Positions 1 to 8,776 of a stretch of DNA of 64,000 nucleotides are shown in pieces (the first letter of the stretch is position 1; the number at the start of each line of letters is the position of its first letter). Both the position numbers and the translations under genes were made by a program. Source of the DNA: Methylophilaceae bacterium (lineage in GTDB: Bacteria; Pseudomonadota; Gammaproteobacteria; Burkholderiales; Methylophilaceae); NCBI GenBank assembly GCA_028355955.1, contig JAOMTQ010000004.1, positions 38,879-102,878 on the forward strand, given 5' to 3'. The notes beneath the pieces are model-generated. The model was not told where the DNA came from, did no database searches, and saw only the letters and a list, made by a program, of their open reading frames with translations.

Positions 1-494
1 GCCACTGTAGGAATATCATATTTTTGTATTACCATACTAATCATTTCTAGAGATACTATAGGAGCAGTAGGTTTAGTTTTAGTTTCAAAACAAGCTCCCA
101 AAGCAATGTAATCTGCTTTATTTCTAATTGCCATTTCTACTCGATCCACTTGATTATAACAGGACATGCCTATACATTTATTAACCCCAAGAGTTGAACG
201 CGCATTTTTGATAATTTCATCATCTTTGCCCAAATGTATACCAAAAGTATCTAATTGTAAGCAAATATCAATATCATCGTTTATTATCAATGGTATTTGG
301 TACTCGTCCGTCACCTTTTTTATTTCCTTCGCTTGTTCGAGTCTTATTTTCCAAGGAAGCAATTTAGATCGATATTGTAAAATATTGATGCCGCCCTCAC
401 AACAATCTCTTACTTGTTTTAACAGAATTTCAGTATTTTTCTGATCTGGTGTAATTGCATATATACCTTTAATGGTGGGTTGGATTATCGCCAT
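1..494 (-). CDS. thiE: Thiamine-phosphate synthase ThiE (3' end cut off by window)
   Basis: Joins the pyrimidine (HMP-PP) and thiazole-phosphate halves of thiamine in the cytoplasm. Reading the minus strand from an ATG at 494 gives about 164 codons before the window edge. Visible family marks are KGIYAITPDQ near the N-terminus, QYRSK (diphosphate-binding region), LIINDD and GIHLGKDD. The start lies inside thiD, overlapping its last 26 bases, so the two thiamine genes are translationally coupled in the order thiD-thiE. The C-terminal part with the final phosphate-binding loop is outside the window. Confidence 0.9.
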   Translation of the reverse strand, partial: MAIIQPTIKGIYAITPDQKNTEILLKQVRDCCEGGINILQYRSKLLPWKIRLEQAKEIKKVTDEYQIPLIINDDIDICLQLDTFGIHLGKDDEIIKNARSTLGVNKCIGMSCYNQVDRVEMAIRNKADYIALGACFETKTKPTAPIVSLEMISMVIQKYDIPTV

Positions 495-1329
495 CCTCAT
501 CTTCCTCATATGAACTATTATTAAATATCCAGTGAAATCTATCGGGAATTAATTGACCATGTCCAACATTAAATGCATTTTTTAACGCCAGTGAAGTAAA
601 GTGTATCGCTTCATTTACAGCCTCTTTTAAAGAATAATCTTGGGCACAAAATCCAGCAATGGAGGAAGCTAAAGTGCATCCTGATCCATGATATTCGTTG
701 GGGAGGCGTTCTGATTCAAAAGGAATGATATCGCCATTTTCTAGGTAAAGGGTATTGGTGACAGCAGCTGTTTTCTCATCACCACCTGTAATGAGAAGAT
801 TTTTACACCCAAGGTTAAACAGACGTTTAGCACTTTCTGAAATTGAAATACCTTCAAAATCTTCATTGTCATAACAAACTAATTTTCTTGCCTCTATACT
901 ATTTGGTGTAATTAATGTTGACCGAGGAAGTAACAAGCGAATCATTGCTTTCTTCATTAAATCATTCATTAGAATATCACCGCGGCCTGAGGCAATAATA
1001 GGGTCTAGCACAACTGGTATATCGGGATAGCTTTCAAGAATTTCTGAAATGACTTTTATATTGTCGAGGCTCCCTAATAAACCTAATTTAAATACAGCAA
1101 CCTCTACATCTTTTAGCGCGGTTATTGCTTGTCGTTTTAATAATTGAGAATCTACAGGTGAGACTAATTCAACACCTGTTGTGTCTTGGACAGTAATTGC
1201 TGTTGTTATTGAAATAGGGTGACAATATATACTTGCCAGTGTCAATATATCTGCTTGCAGTCCTGCGCCACCTGTTGGATCGGTTGCAGAAAATGTCATT
1301 ACTTTTGGTGGTGATAACAAATGTCTCAT
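469..1329 (-). CDS. thiD: Hydroxymethylpyrimidine / phosphomethylpyrimidine kinase ThiD
   Basis: Phosphorylates HMP and then HMP-P for thiamine synthesis. It is a 286-residue ribokinase-fold protein. The N-terminal SATDPTGGAGLQAD motif (residues 14-27) and the C-terminal HGSGCTLA anion-hole motif, with the cysteine at about 218, are both intact. It begins three bases after the priA stop and its end overlaps thiE by 26 bases, so priA, thiD and thiE probably share a transcript. The C-terminal tail is rich in Asp/Glu and ends in two histidines. No TPP riboswitch is visible upstream, where there is no room because priA abuts. Confidence 0.95.
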   Translation of the reverse strand: MRHLLSPPKVMTFSATDPTGGAGLQADILTLASIYCHPISITTAITVQDTTGVELVSPVDSQLLKRQAITALKDVEVAVFKLGLLGSLDNIKVISEILESYPDIPVVLDPIIASGRGDILMNDLMKKAMIRLLLPRSTLITPNSIEARKLVCYDNEDFEGISISESAKRLFNLGCKNLLITGGDEKTAAVTNTLYLENGDIIPFESERLPNEYHGSGCTLASSIAGFCAQDYSLKEAVNEAIHFTSLALKNAFNVGHGQLIPDRFHWIFNNSSYEEDEDGDNPTHH

Positions 1330-1332
1330 TAT

Positions 1333-3543
1333 TTAGAAATCCGTTGGGTCAACATCAACACTCCATTTTACGCGATTCACAAGTGGATGTTGTCTTATTT
1401 GAGAAATCCATGGCTTTAACATCATATGAAGGTCTTTTCGAGAAGGTGCTTGTATATATAAATGAAAGCGTTCGAACCCTTTAAGCTTTTCAATGGTTGG
1501 TCTTGATGGGCCGAGAACATTTATTGTTGACACTAAAGACTCTTTTGCCCAACCAGTTACATCATTTATAAATTGTTTTGCCATATTTAAATTTTTTGAT
1601 TTCACCGTTAAGACTGCATTGTAGCTAAAGGGTGATAGGCCCATACTTTTTCTTTCATTCAGCAATTGATTGCTAAATGAATCAAAATCATGAGCTTTCA
1701 ACGAATCAAATAGATTATGATTTGGAAAAGCAGATTGTATTAACACTTCACCCTTAATTTTTCCTCTTCCTGCTCGACCAGAGACTTGTATTAATTGTGA
1801 AAATAATCTTTCGCTTGCTCGAAAATCTGGACTATATAAGGCATTATCAGCATCTAAAACAACCACCAATGTCACATGGGGAAAATCGTGACCTTTTGCT
1901 AACATTTGTGTGCCAATAACAATATCTATTTCTCTGTTATTCATTTTTAAATAAAGATCTTCAATAGATTTTTTTGAGTGTGTAGTATCACGATCAACTC
2001 TTATTATTTTTGCTTCAGAGAAAGAGTATTTCAATACATCTTCTATTTTTTGAGTACCCGTTCCTAAGGGAAATAAGTCTGTGTTGCCACAGTCAACACA
2101 CGCGTTGGTAATTTTTTGATCATAGCCACAGTGATGACACTTAAGGCGCTTTTTCTTAAGATGTACCACTAATCGAGATGAACAACGCTCACATTCAGCA
2201 ACCCAACCACAAGACGAACAAATTAAAACAGGTGAGTAACCCCTTCGATTTATAAAAACAATCGTTTGCTCTTTTTTATCTAATCTATTTTGAATTGCAT
2301 CAATCACTTCCTTTGAAACTTGTAGCTTAGTTTTATCATTTACTTGGATTGTTTTAATCGCTGGTAGAGTTGCATTATCAACAGCTCTTGAGTTTAACTT
2401 TAAATATTTAAAGTTTTGTTTTGTGTTTATTGCTTTGTACCAAGTTTCTAAAGATGGTGTAGCAGATCCCATAATAATTGGAATGTTTAAATTTTTTGCT
2501 CTCATCATTGCAACATCTCTTGCGTGGTATCGTAACCCTTCACTTTGTTTAAAAGAAGGATCATGTTCTTCATCAATAATAATGATTTTTAGATTAGGCA
2601 TGGGTGTAAAAATGCCTAATCTTGTCCCAATGACAATATCTGCATTACCAATTTTTGCTTCTCTCCAGTTATCTAATCGCTCTATATCTGATAAGTAACT
2701 GTGAAGAACCACAATTTTTTTATCAAAAAAACGATTTTGAAATCGTTCCTCCAGCTGAGGTGTTAGATTAATTTCTGGGACTAAAACTAACGCCTGGCTT
2801 TGAGAATTCACTAAAAACTCTGTTATCAAGTTCATATAAATTTCTGTCTTACCGCTTGCTGTTACTCCATGAATTAACCAAGGCTTATATGATTTTGTTT
2901 TTTTGATTTCATCAATCACTTTTTTTTGTTCTTTATTCAAAACTGGCTGATCTTTTTTAGATCTACTTGTTTCTTGGATGAATACTTCTAAGGATATCAA
3001 TCCCATACTTTCAAGTTTGTCGACACACTCAGATCCATTTGAGACAAGTTTATTTAAATCCTTTTGTCTTAAGTCTTTTTTCAAAATTGCGTTGGCTACT
3101 TTTTTCAAACGAAGCTGTCTAGAAGGTAAATTGTCAATTACTTCATGTGTGAGGCTTGCATCTGCTTTGAATATTAGTTCTTTCTTCTTTGAGGTAAATG
3201 AATTTTTTTTTAATCTGCTTGGTACAACAGACATTATGGTTTGACCAATAGGATGGTGATAATAATCAGACACAAAATACAAAAGTTTAAGCATGGATTT
3301 ATCAAAAACAATTTCAGTTTCTGTGCTGATAATGAATTTTAATTTATCGATTGGAACCATTGACTCAATAGATGTTTCACAACAAATCCCTATCAGATTT
3401 CTTTTACCAAAGGGGACTCTTACATATTGACCAATTTTAATATTTGCATCATTAGAGATATAGTCAAAGAACTTATTGACTGGGACATCTAAAGCAACTT
3501 TTAATATTTTTTGATCTTTACTCAATTTTTGAAAGTTCCTCAA
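1333..3543 (-). CDS. priA: Primosomal replication helicase PriA
   Basis: 3'-to-5' DNA helicase that restarts collapsed replication forks. It has 736 residues, the usual length. Walker A GVTASGKT is at 226-233, the DEEH box at 324-327, and eight zinc-binding cysteines (442, 445, 451, 454, 469, 472, 482, 485) form the two-zinc domain before the C-terminal helicase motifs. No ATG lies near the start. Either the TTG at 3543 or the in-frame TTG six codons later, which has a GAGGA upstream, is used. It is divergent from argS across only 57 bases, so the two promoters must overlap. Confidence 0.95.
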   Translation of the reverse strand: MRNFQKLSKDQKILKVALDVPVNKFFDYISNDANIKIGQYVRVPFGKRNLIGICCETSIESMVPIDKLKFIISTETEIVFDKSMLKLLYFVSDYYHHPIGQTIMSVVPSRLKKNSFTSKKKELIFKADASLTHEVIDNLPSRQLRLKKVANAILKKDLRQKDLNKLVSNGSECVDKLESMGLISLEVFIQETSRSKKDQPVLNKEQKKVIDEIKKTKSYKPWLIHGVTASGKTEIYMNLITEFLVNSQSQALVLVPEINLTPQLEERFQNRFFDKKIVVLHSYLSDIERLDNWREAKIGNADIVIGTRLGIFTPMPNLKIIIIDEEHDPSFKQSEGLRYHARDVAMMRAKNLNIPIIMGSATPSLETWYKAINTKQNFKYLKLNSRAVDNATLPAIKTIQVNDKTKLQVSKEVIDAIQNRLDKKEQTIVFINRRGYSPVLICSSCGWVAECERCSSRLVVHLKKKRLKCHHCGYDQKITNACVDCGNTDLFPLGTGTQKIEDVLKYSFSEAKIIRVDRDTTHSKKSIEDLYLKMNNREIDIVIGTQMLAKGHDFPHVTLVVVLDADNALYSPDFRASERLFSQLIQVSGRAGRGKIKGEVLIQSAFPNHNLFDSLKAHDFDSFSNQLLNERKSMGLSPFSYNAVLTVKSKNLNMAKQFINDVTGWAKESLVSTINVLGPSRPTIEKLKGFERFHLYIQAPSRKDLHMMLKPWISQIRQHPLVNRVKWSVDVDPTDF

Positions 3544-3600
3544 TCACACAACAACATTAGATAGGGTAAAATGTTTTTTTATATTTAATATTGTAACCTT

Positions 3601-5313
3601 GTGAAAGATTATCTAACCAATTTACTTGATAATGCGCTTAAAAATTTAATTGAAGATTTTGATAAAGATATTATTCAAGTTAGTAGGCCAAAACAAATTC
3701 AACATGGTGATTTCTCCACTAATGTCAGCCTTCCATTGGCAAAGATTCTAAAAAAGCCACCCCTTGAAATAGCTAATGAAATAATTAAACACATTCCTGT
3801 TTCTTTATTAATAGAAAAAGTTGAAATAGCTGGGGCTGGTTATATTAATTTTTTCTTAAGTTCAGAAGCACGCGTAAAATTAATCAATAAAATTTTGATG
3901 GAAAAGGAAGATTTTGGTAAGTCTTCTTTTGGAAAAAAACAAAAAATACAGGTGGAATTTGTATCTGCTAATCCCACGGGGCCCCTTCATGTTGGTCACG
4001 GCCGAGGTGCAGCTATTGGGGACTCTATCGCGCGACTTTTAGATGCTACGGGCTGGGATGTAACGAAAGAGTTTTATTACAATGATGCCGGGGCACAAAT
4101 TAATTCTTTAGCTTTGTCTGTCCAAGCAAGAGCAAAAAAAATAAATCCAGGTGATAAAGATTTTCCTAAAGATGGTTATCAAGGTGAATATATCGCAGAA
4201 ATTGCAAATGAAATGGACGGGTTTAGGGGCTATAGCGATGAAAATATTGACATAATGGAAGAGATCAAGAATCTTACGATACTAAGTTCTGATGAAGTAA
4301 AAAAAGATAACAGGCCTCTTCATATTGAAGACCTAAATTTAACAGCAGAATACAGTGTTAAATTTCTAAGACGAGAACAAGATTCTGACCTTCGAGCTTT
4401 CAATGTAAATTTTGATGTTTTTAGTCTCGAATCTTCTTTATATAAAAACGGCAAAGTCGATGAAATTGTTAAAATATTAATTAAAAATGGTCACACATAT
4501 GAAAAAGATGGTGCTCTATGGCTTAAAACAACCTCGTTTGGTGATGATAAAGATAGAGTAATGAGGAAAACTGATGGTGAGTATACATATTTTGTACCTG
4601 ACATTGCTTACCACCTCGATAAATGGGAGAGAGGATTTAAAAGGGTCATTAACGAACAAGGCTCAGACCACCACAGCACAATAAATCGAGTAAGAGGCGG
4701 ATTGCAGGCACTAGATAATGGCATTCCACTTAAATGGCCTGAGTATGTTCTGCATCAAATGATCACTGTAATGAAAAATAAAAAAGAAGTTAAGATTTCA
4801 AAAAGAGCTGGGAGCTATGTCACTTTAAGAGACCTTATAGATGAGGTTGGCTGTGATGCAACTAGGTACTTCTTAACTGCAAGAAGACCAGAATCGCAAC
4901 TTATTTTTGATATTGACCTTGCCAAAACTAAAAATAATGAAAATCCAGTTTATTACATTCAATATGCTCATGCCAGAATCTCAGGGGTACTTAAACAATG
5001 GGGAGGGAGTAAAGAAAGTCTTAATGTTAAAAATGGAGATAGCATAAAAAATTTAAATGAGCTAAGGCTTATAAAAAGCATTAGTGAATTTCCAGAAGTA
5101 GTTGTTCAGGCTGCTGAAGAACTAGCTCCTCATCAAATTGCAAACTATCTTAAAGATTGCGCTGCGGAATTCCATAGCTACTATAATGATACAAAGTTTA
5201 TTATTGATGATAAAAATATTATGGAAAACAGACTCGCCCTTATTCGTGCTACACAATTTATATTGAGCAATGGATTGAAGTTGCTTGGAATTAGTGCACC
5301 TAATAAAATGTAA
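3601..5313 (+). CDS. argS: Arginyl-tRNA synthetase
   Basis: Class I synthetase charging tRNA-Arg, 570 residues. The N-terminal Arg-tRNA-specific domain is followed by the HIGH-type motif HVGH (130-133) within FVSANPTGPLHVGHGRG. A KMSKS equivalent, KISKR, is at about 398-402, and a helical anticodon-binding domain ends the protein. The start codon is GTG at 3601, chosen because the sequence from there (MKDYLTNLLDNAL) matches the usual ArgS N-terminus. There is no clear Shine-Dalgarno sequence. SPOR and dsbA follow on the same strand, a gene order common in betaproteobacteria. Confidence 0.97.
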   Translation: MKDYLTNLLDNALKNLIEDFDKDIIQVSRPKQIQHGDFSTNVSLPLAKILKKPPLEIANEIIKHIPVSLLIEKVEIAGAGYINFFLSSEARVKLINKILMEKEDFGKSSFGKKQKIQVEFVSANPTGPLHVGHGRGAAIGDSIARLLDATGWDVTKEFYYNDAGAQINSLALSVQARAKKINPGDKDFPKDGYQGEYIAEIANEMDGFRGYSDENIDIMEEIKNLTILSSDEVKKDNRPLHIEDLNLTAEYSVKFLRREQDSDLRAFNVNFDVFSLESSLYKNGKVDEIVKILIKNGHTYEKDGALWLKTTSFGDDKDRVMRKTDGEYTYFVPDIAYHLDKWERGFKRVINEQGSDHHSTINRVRGGLQALDNGIPLKWPEYVLHQMITVMKNKKEVKISKRAGSYVTLRDLIDEVGCDATRYFLTARRPESQLIFDIDLAKTKNNENPVYYIQYAHARISGVLKQWGGSKESLNVKNGDSIKNLNELRLIKSISEFPEVVVQAAEELAPHQIANYLKDCAAEFHSYYNDTKFIIDDKNIMENRLALIRATQFILSNGLKLLGISAPNKM

Positions 5314-5325
5314 AGAGGAAAGACA

Positions 5326-5862
5326 ATGATTGATAACAAAGAAACTAGTGAACAAAAAAAATTTAAGGGGACACCCTTTGCAAATGGCTTATTTTTTGGC
5401 GTCTTTCTTGGCATAGTCGTCGCTATTATAATTACCCTTTTGGTAACAAGTGGAAAAAGTCCTTTTATATCAAAAAAAACTGAAGGATCTTGCATTGAAG
5501 TTAACTCTGCCTTAGGTGATGAGGATGTAATTAATATTGACGAAGATACGAATATAGAAGCTTATGCAGATTCTTATGGAGAAGCTCAAGAGGTCGTACC
5601 AAATAATGATAGAGACATTCTTTACTATATTCAAGTTGGGGCATTTTCAGAAAAGAGAGCCGCCATCAATTTAAAAGCTCGTTTAGCCCTTATGGGTTAC
5701 GAATCTGTTGTAATGACAGCTGAGATTGGGGTAAATACTTTTCATAGAGTAAGTGTTGGCCCCTATAAAAATTATGATGATGCGAAAGACAACCGTGAAA
5801 AGCTCTTTCTTGAGGGATTTAAAGCGAACTTAATTAAGTTAACTACACCTAAAGACTATTAG
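5326..5862 (+). CDS. SPOR-domain inner-membrane protein
   Basis: 178 residues with a short cytoplasmic N-terminus, one membrane helix at about 22-42 and an acidic linker. A C-terminal SPOR repeat runs from about 100 to 175 (YYIQVGAFSEKRAAINLKARL, ending with RVSVGPYKNYDDA). SPOR domains bind septal peptidoglycan stripped of stem peptides, so this is likely an FtsN-like division or envelope protein. It lies 12 bases after argS with a good RBS (aagaggaaag) and 16 bases before dsbA. Whether it performs the FtsN function cannot be told from sequence alone. Confidence 0.88.
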   Translation: MIDNKETSEQKKFKGTPFANGLFFGVFLGIVVAIIITLLVTSGKSPFISKKTEGSCIEVNSALGDEDVINIDEDTNIEAYADSYGEAQEVVPNNDRDILYYIQVGAFSEKRAAINLKARLALMGYESVVMTAEIGVNTFHRVSVGPYKNYDDAKDNREKLFLEGFKANLIKLTTPKDY

Positions 5863-5878
5863 ATAAAGGATTAAAACC

Positions 5879-6514
5879 ATGAAGAAATATATTTTATTGC
5901 TTACATTATTATTATCAAGCATCGCTTTTGCCGTTGAACCAAAATTTAATGATAATTTTAAACAAACTAAAAACGAAATTGAAACTTCCTCTCCAGGGAA
6001 AATTGAAGTAATCGAATTATTTTGGTATGGCTGTATTCATTGTTATACCATGGACCCTTACCTAGATAAATGGGCAGATGCGCTTCCTGATGACGTTGTA
6101 TTTAAAAGAGTACCTGCTATTCCCAGAAAAAGTTGGGTTCCAGGAGCAAAAGCTTTCTACGCATTAGAAACGCTTGGTTTAGAAAAAGAATTACATGAAA
6201 AATTATTTGATGCTATTCATAAAGAGAAAGACCTTGATCCCAATAATGAAAAAGCGCTGATCGACTGGGTTACTTTAAATGGAAAGCTTGATAAAAAAGA
6301 GGTTAAATCTGCCTTTAATAGCTTTTCGATTGATACGAAACTAAAAAAATCTTACAAGATTTTTAAAGAGGCTGGGGCTACGGGCGTACCAACAATTATT
6401 ATTGATGGAAACTATATGACTTCAAGCACAATGGCTGGGGGTGAACAGAATGCTATTGATATTACAAATTATATAATTGAAAACATTAGAAACGATAAAA
6501 AAAAATCTAACTAA
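5879..6514 (+). CDS. dsbA: Periplasmic thiol:disulfide oxidoreductase DsbA
   Basis: Introduces disulfide bonds into exported proteins. The 211-residue precursor has a cleavable signal peptide (MKKYILLLTLLLSSIAFA). The thioredoxin fold carries the active site CIHC at 52-55, in the context FWYGCIHC, and the cis-proline loop GVPT near residue 175. The dipeptide between the cysteines is I-H rather than the E. coli P-H; both are seen in DsbA proteins. The TlpA-like and DsbD proteins encoded at 47.7-49.9 kb would be the reducing arm of the same periplasmic thiol system. Confidence 0.93.
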   Translation: MKKYILLLTLLLSSIAFAVEPKFNDNFKQTKNEIETSSPGKIEVIELFWYGCIHCYTMDPYLDKWADALPDDVVFKRVPAIPRKSWVPGAKAFYALETLGLEKELHEKLFDAIHKEKDLDPNNEKALIDWVTLNGKLDKKEVKSAFNSFSIDTKLKKSYKIFKEAGATGVPTIIIDGNYMTSSTMAGGEQNAIDITNYIIENIRNDKKKSN

Positions 6515-6588
6515 CTTTTTTTTAAATATTTATTGCTCGCGAAAGATTATTATTTAATTTAAAATATGACCTTTAATAAGGCTAATTG

Positions 6589-7641
6589 ATGCATCAACAC
6601 CGCACACCTGAAAATATTAGTGACCACATCGCTTTAATTATCACAAAAACTCTTCGTTTTTTCGCCGACACATTTTTCGCAAAGCGCTATGGGCATAGAG
6701 CAGTTGTTTTAGAGACTGTTGCTGCTGTTCCAGGAATGGTTGGTGGGATGTGGATTCATTTAACTTGTTTAAGAAAAATGCAAAGTGATCGAGGTTGGAT
6801 AAAGATCCTTCTTGATGAAGCGGAAAATGAACGAATGCATCTCATGACTTTTATCGAGATTGCCCAACCGAAGTGGTATGAAAGAATGATTATTCTTGCT
6901 GCTCAAGCAATCTTTTGGAATTTTTACTTTTTATTGTATGTTTTTTTTCCAAGAACTGCCCACAGGCTAGTTGGCTATTTTGAGGATGAAGCTGTAATTA
7001 GTTATACCTCTTACTATGAGCAAGTTTCTTCAGACCTAACTTTAAATGTAGACGCACCCCAAATCGCAAAAGATTATTGGAATTTACCAAACGATGCTAA
7101 GTTACTTGATGTTATTAAAGTGGTTCGAGCTGATGAGCAAAAACACGCAGATGTTAATCATGGTCGTGCAGATTCTTTAGATAAGCCTGACAGATTGACA
7201 GCAATAAAAAAAGAACCAAACTTTACTAAGGTTAATCCCGTAAACATTCAGTCATACACAGATGCGAATTATCATATTTACGATAAGCCACTATTTGTTA
7301 TAAATATCGGTGTCGAAAGCTCAGGTCTTAATAAGCTTTATGAAAAATATGGGGTAAATGAGGCTGCGGTTTTAACAGCCTATAACCCGATGAGCCAAGA
7401 GACAAACGATAACGACAATAAAAAAAATAATAAACAATTAGAGATAATTTTAAAAGACCAAAAGTTATCTTACATTCGTGCTGAAGGTATCTGTCCTGAT
7501 AATAAATGGCCTGGGGAAGAAAGTTTTCTCGTTCTTGGATTGACATTAAATGCTGCTAAAGATCTGGGTACAAAATTCAAACAAAATGCAATTGTTTGGT
7601 CAGATCATTCAACTATTTCTCAATTAATTTTATTAAGATAA
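6589..7641 (+). CDS. aox: Alternative oxidase fused to a C-terminal DUF3293 domain
   Basis: Cyanide-insensitive di-iron quinol oxidase that passes electrons from ubiquinol to oxygen without pumping protons, acting at the inner membrane surface. Residues about 15-200 are an AOX domain with all expected iron ligands: LET (E42), NERMH (E81, H84), GYFEDEA (E132/134) and RADEQKH (E183, H186). From about residue 232 to the end the sequence matches the DUF3293 pattern (LTAYNPMS, then PGEESFLVLG, then FKQNAIVW). DUF3293 proteins are normally separate and of unknown function. An in-frame TTG precedes the ATG at 6589; the ATG has the better-placed AAGG. A small membrane-protein gene follows three bases downstream. 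Confidence 0.9.
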   Translation: MHQHRTPENISDHIALIITKTLRFFADTFFAKRYGHRAVVLETVAAVPGMVGGMWIHLTCLRKMQSDRGWIKILLDEAENERMHLMTFIEIAQPKWYERMIILAAQAIFWNFYFLLYVFFPRTAHRLVGYFEDEAVISYTSYYEQVSSDLTLNVDAPQIAKDYWNLPNDAKLLDVIKVVRADEQKHADVNHGRADSLDKPDRLTAIKKEPNFTKVNPVNIQSYTDANYHIYDKPLFVINIGVESSGLNKLYEKYGVNEAAVLTAYNPMSQETNDNDNKKNNKQLEIILKDQKLSYIRAEGICPDNKWPGEESFLVLGLTLNAAKDLGTKFKQNAIVWSDHSTISQLILLR

Positions 7642-7644
7642 TTT

Positions 7645-7869
7645 ATGGATTTTCGTAAAACTATTTTAAATTTTTTTACACTCCTTAATACGATTTACTT
7701 AGGGCTTGTGATTTACATTGAGTTTTTCATGGAGAATTTAACAAAGGATCCGTATGAAATTTATTATGATTTATGGATGTATGTTTTTATTGGTTATTGT
7801 GCAATTTTAATTTTTAATTTTGCAATGTTTGGTCAGATAACTTTGTGGAACTTAAAATCAAAAAAGTAA
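7645..7869 (+). CDS. Small two-helix membrane protein next to alternative oxidase
   Basis: 74 residues with two hydrophobic helices (about 8-28 and 45-66) separated by an acidic, Tyr-rich loop (MENLTKDPYEIYYDLW). It starts three bases after the alternative oxidase stop, so it is almost certainly cotranslated with it. I do not recognise the family. The position suggests a membrane partner or regulator of the oxidase, but that is inference only. Confidence 0.7.
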   Translation: MDFRKTILNFFTLLNTIYLGLVIYIEFFMENLTKDPYEIYYDLWMYVFIGYCAILIFNFAMFGQITLWNLKSKK

Positions 7870-7897
7870 GTCTGATTTTTTTATACGTAATGAAAAT

Positions 7898-7916
7898 AAT
7901 AATGATTCGCAATAAC
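7898..7916 (+). promoter_or_regulatory. Possible degenerate Fur box
   Basis: The 19-base stretch AATAATGATTCGCAATAAC agrees with the classical Fur consensus GATAATGATAATCATTATC at 13 of 19 positions. It lies about 145 bases upstream of the DUF2805 gene. The stretch 7870-8059 is otherwise AT-rich with no convincing gene. In such AT-rich DNA a match of this quality can be accidental. Confidence 0.3.
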
Positions 7917-8059
7917 GAAGTAAATTTTAAATACTCATATAATCTTACTTATGAATATTTTTATCACTTATTTAATACATATATCTATAGCATTAACACT
8001 TTTGCTCTCATACTGCTTATTGCTAATTTTAGCGATTTAAGCCATAAATTTTATTAGCA

Positions 8060-8332
8060 ATGTCAAAAATAAACTCCACTTTCTCTGAGGAAGATGTCTC
8101 TCGTATTATAGAAATGGCTTGGGAAGATCGAACACCATTTGAAGCTATTTTAAAAAATTACGGGCTAGATGAGCCTAAATTAATGCGGCTCATGCAAGCT
8201 AACTTAAAAAAATCTTCATATAAACTTTGGAGGAAAAGAGTAAAAGAAAAGTCTATTAAGCATTTGAAATTACGTTCATCAGATATCACCAGAGCTTATT
8301 GTCCTACACAATATAAATTAACCCGTAAATGA
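8060..8332 (+). CDS. DUF2805 / TIGR03643 family protein
   Basis: 90 residues matching a conserved small proteobacterial family of unknown function. The signature is the run EEDVSRIIEMAWEDRTPFEAI, followed by a helix-turn-helix-like segment (YGLDEPKLMRLMQANLKKSS) and the basic block LWRKRVKEKSIKH. The pattern suggests a small nucleic-acid-binding protein, but no function is established. The full length and all family blocks are present. No obvious Shine-Dalgarno precedes the ATG. It converges on the minus-strand membrane-protein gene at 8447. Confidence 0.85.
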   Translation: MSKINSTFSEEDVSRIIEMAWEDRTPFEAILKNYGLDEPKLMRLMQANLKKSSYKLWRKRVKEKSIKHLKLRSSDITRAYCPTQYKLTRK

Positions 8333-8346
8333 TTATCCTAGAAAGA

Positions 8347-8384
8347 GGCTTCACAAGCTAAGGGAGGAGTAAGCTTATGAAGCC
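8347..8384 (+). ncRNA. Strong hairpin with GGA-rich loop, possible structured RNA
   Basis: A 7-bp stem (GGCTTCA / TGAAGCC) continues through a single C/A mismatch into a 5-bp stem (AAGCT / AGCTT). The 12-base loop is AAGGGAGGAGTA. There is no U-tract on either strand, so it does not look like an ordinary terminator between the convergent genes at 8332 and 8447. The loop carries two GGA triplets, the core of CsrA/RsmA binding sites. A second, weaker stem (GTAAG / CTTAC) follows at about 8387-8413. Function unknown. Confidence 0.4.
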
Positions 8385-8446
8385 AGGTAAGCAATAAGAA
8401 ATAGCCTACTTACTTAATAGAGAGGTTGATTTTAATAAAATTCAAT

Positions 8447-8701
8447 TTATTTATCTTGATCTCTTAAATCTAAATCAATACCCTTCACTCTATTTAAGAA
8501 CTCTTTGCTATATTTAATTTTTAATTCTTTCGTTTCTTTCTTTATTGGCTTTATTTTTTTACTAATTACTGGCTGACTATCATTCGGTGACATAACTATA
8601 TGAAAAATAGACATTAAAACAACGATGATAGATATTATTAAAATTGCAACAATAAATTCTGAAAGATATAAATCTATTAAATATTCAAATGCTTCATACA
8701 T
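8447..8701 (-). CDS. Small single-pass membrane protein, unknown
   Basis: 84 residues. The N-terminal membrane helix spans about 14-38 (FIVAILIISIIVVLMSIFHIVM), and a basic, lysine-rich cytoplasmic tail ends in charged residues (GIDLDLRDQDK). I recognise no family. It stands alone on the minus strand between the DUF2805 gene and the micro-protein pair. The reading frame is clean and the composition protein-like, but support is limited to that. Confidence 0.6.
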   Translation of the reverse strand: MYEAFEYLIDLYLSEFIVAILIISIIVVLMSIFHIVMSPNDSQPVISKKIKPIKKETKELKIKYSKEFLNRVKGIDLDLRDQDK

Positions 8702-8776
8702 AGCTTAATTGTCTATTATTTACCTTTATTATAATGTGCTAACATGCATTTACATTCACTATTATAAGGATTTGTT

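Noticed and set aside
166..444. Plus-strand frame of 92 codons
   Set aside because: Shadow of thiE on the minus strand, whose motifs are unmistakable.
7845..8057. Open frame of 70 codons after the small membrane-protein gene
   Set aside because: It begins inside the preceding gene, is dominated by AT-driven Ile/Asn/Tyr/Phe codons, has no RBS or family pattern, and covers the possible Fur-like site. Treated as non-coding.
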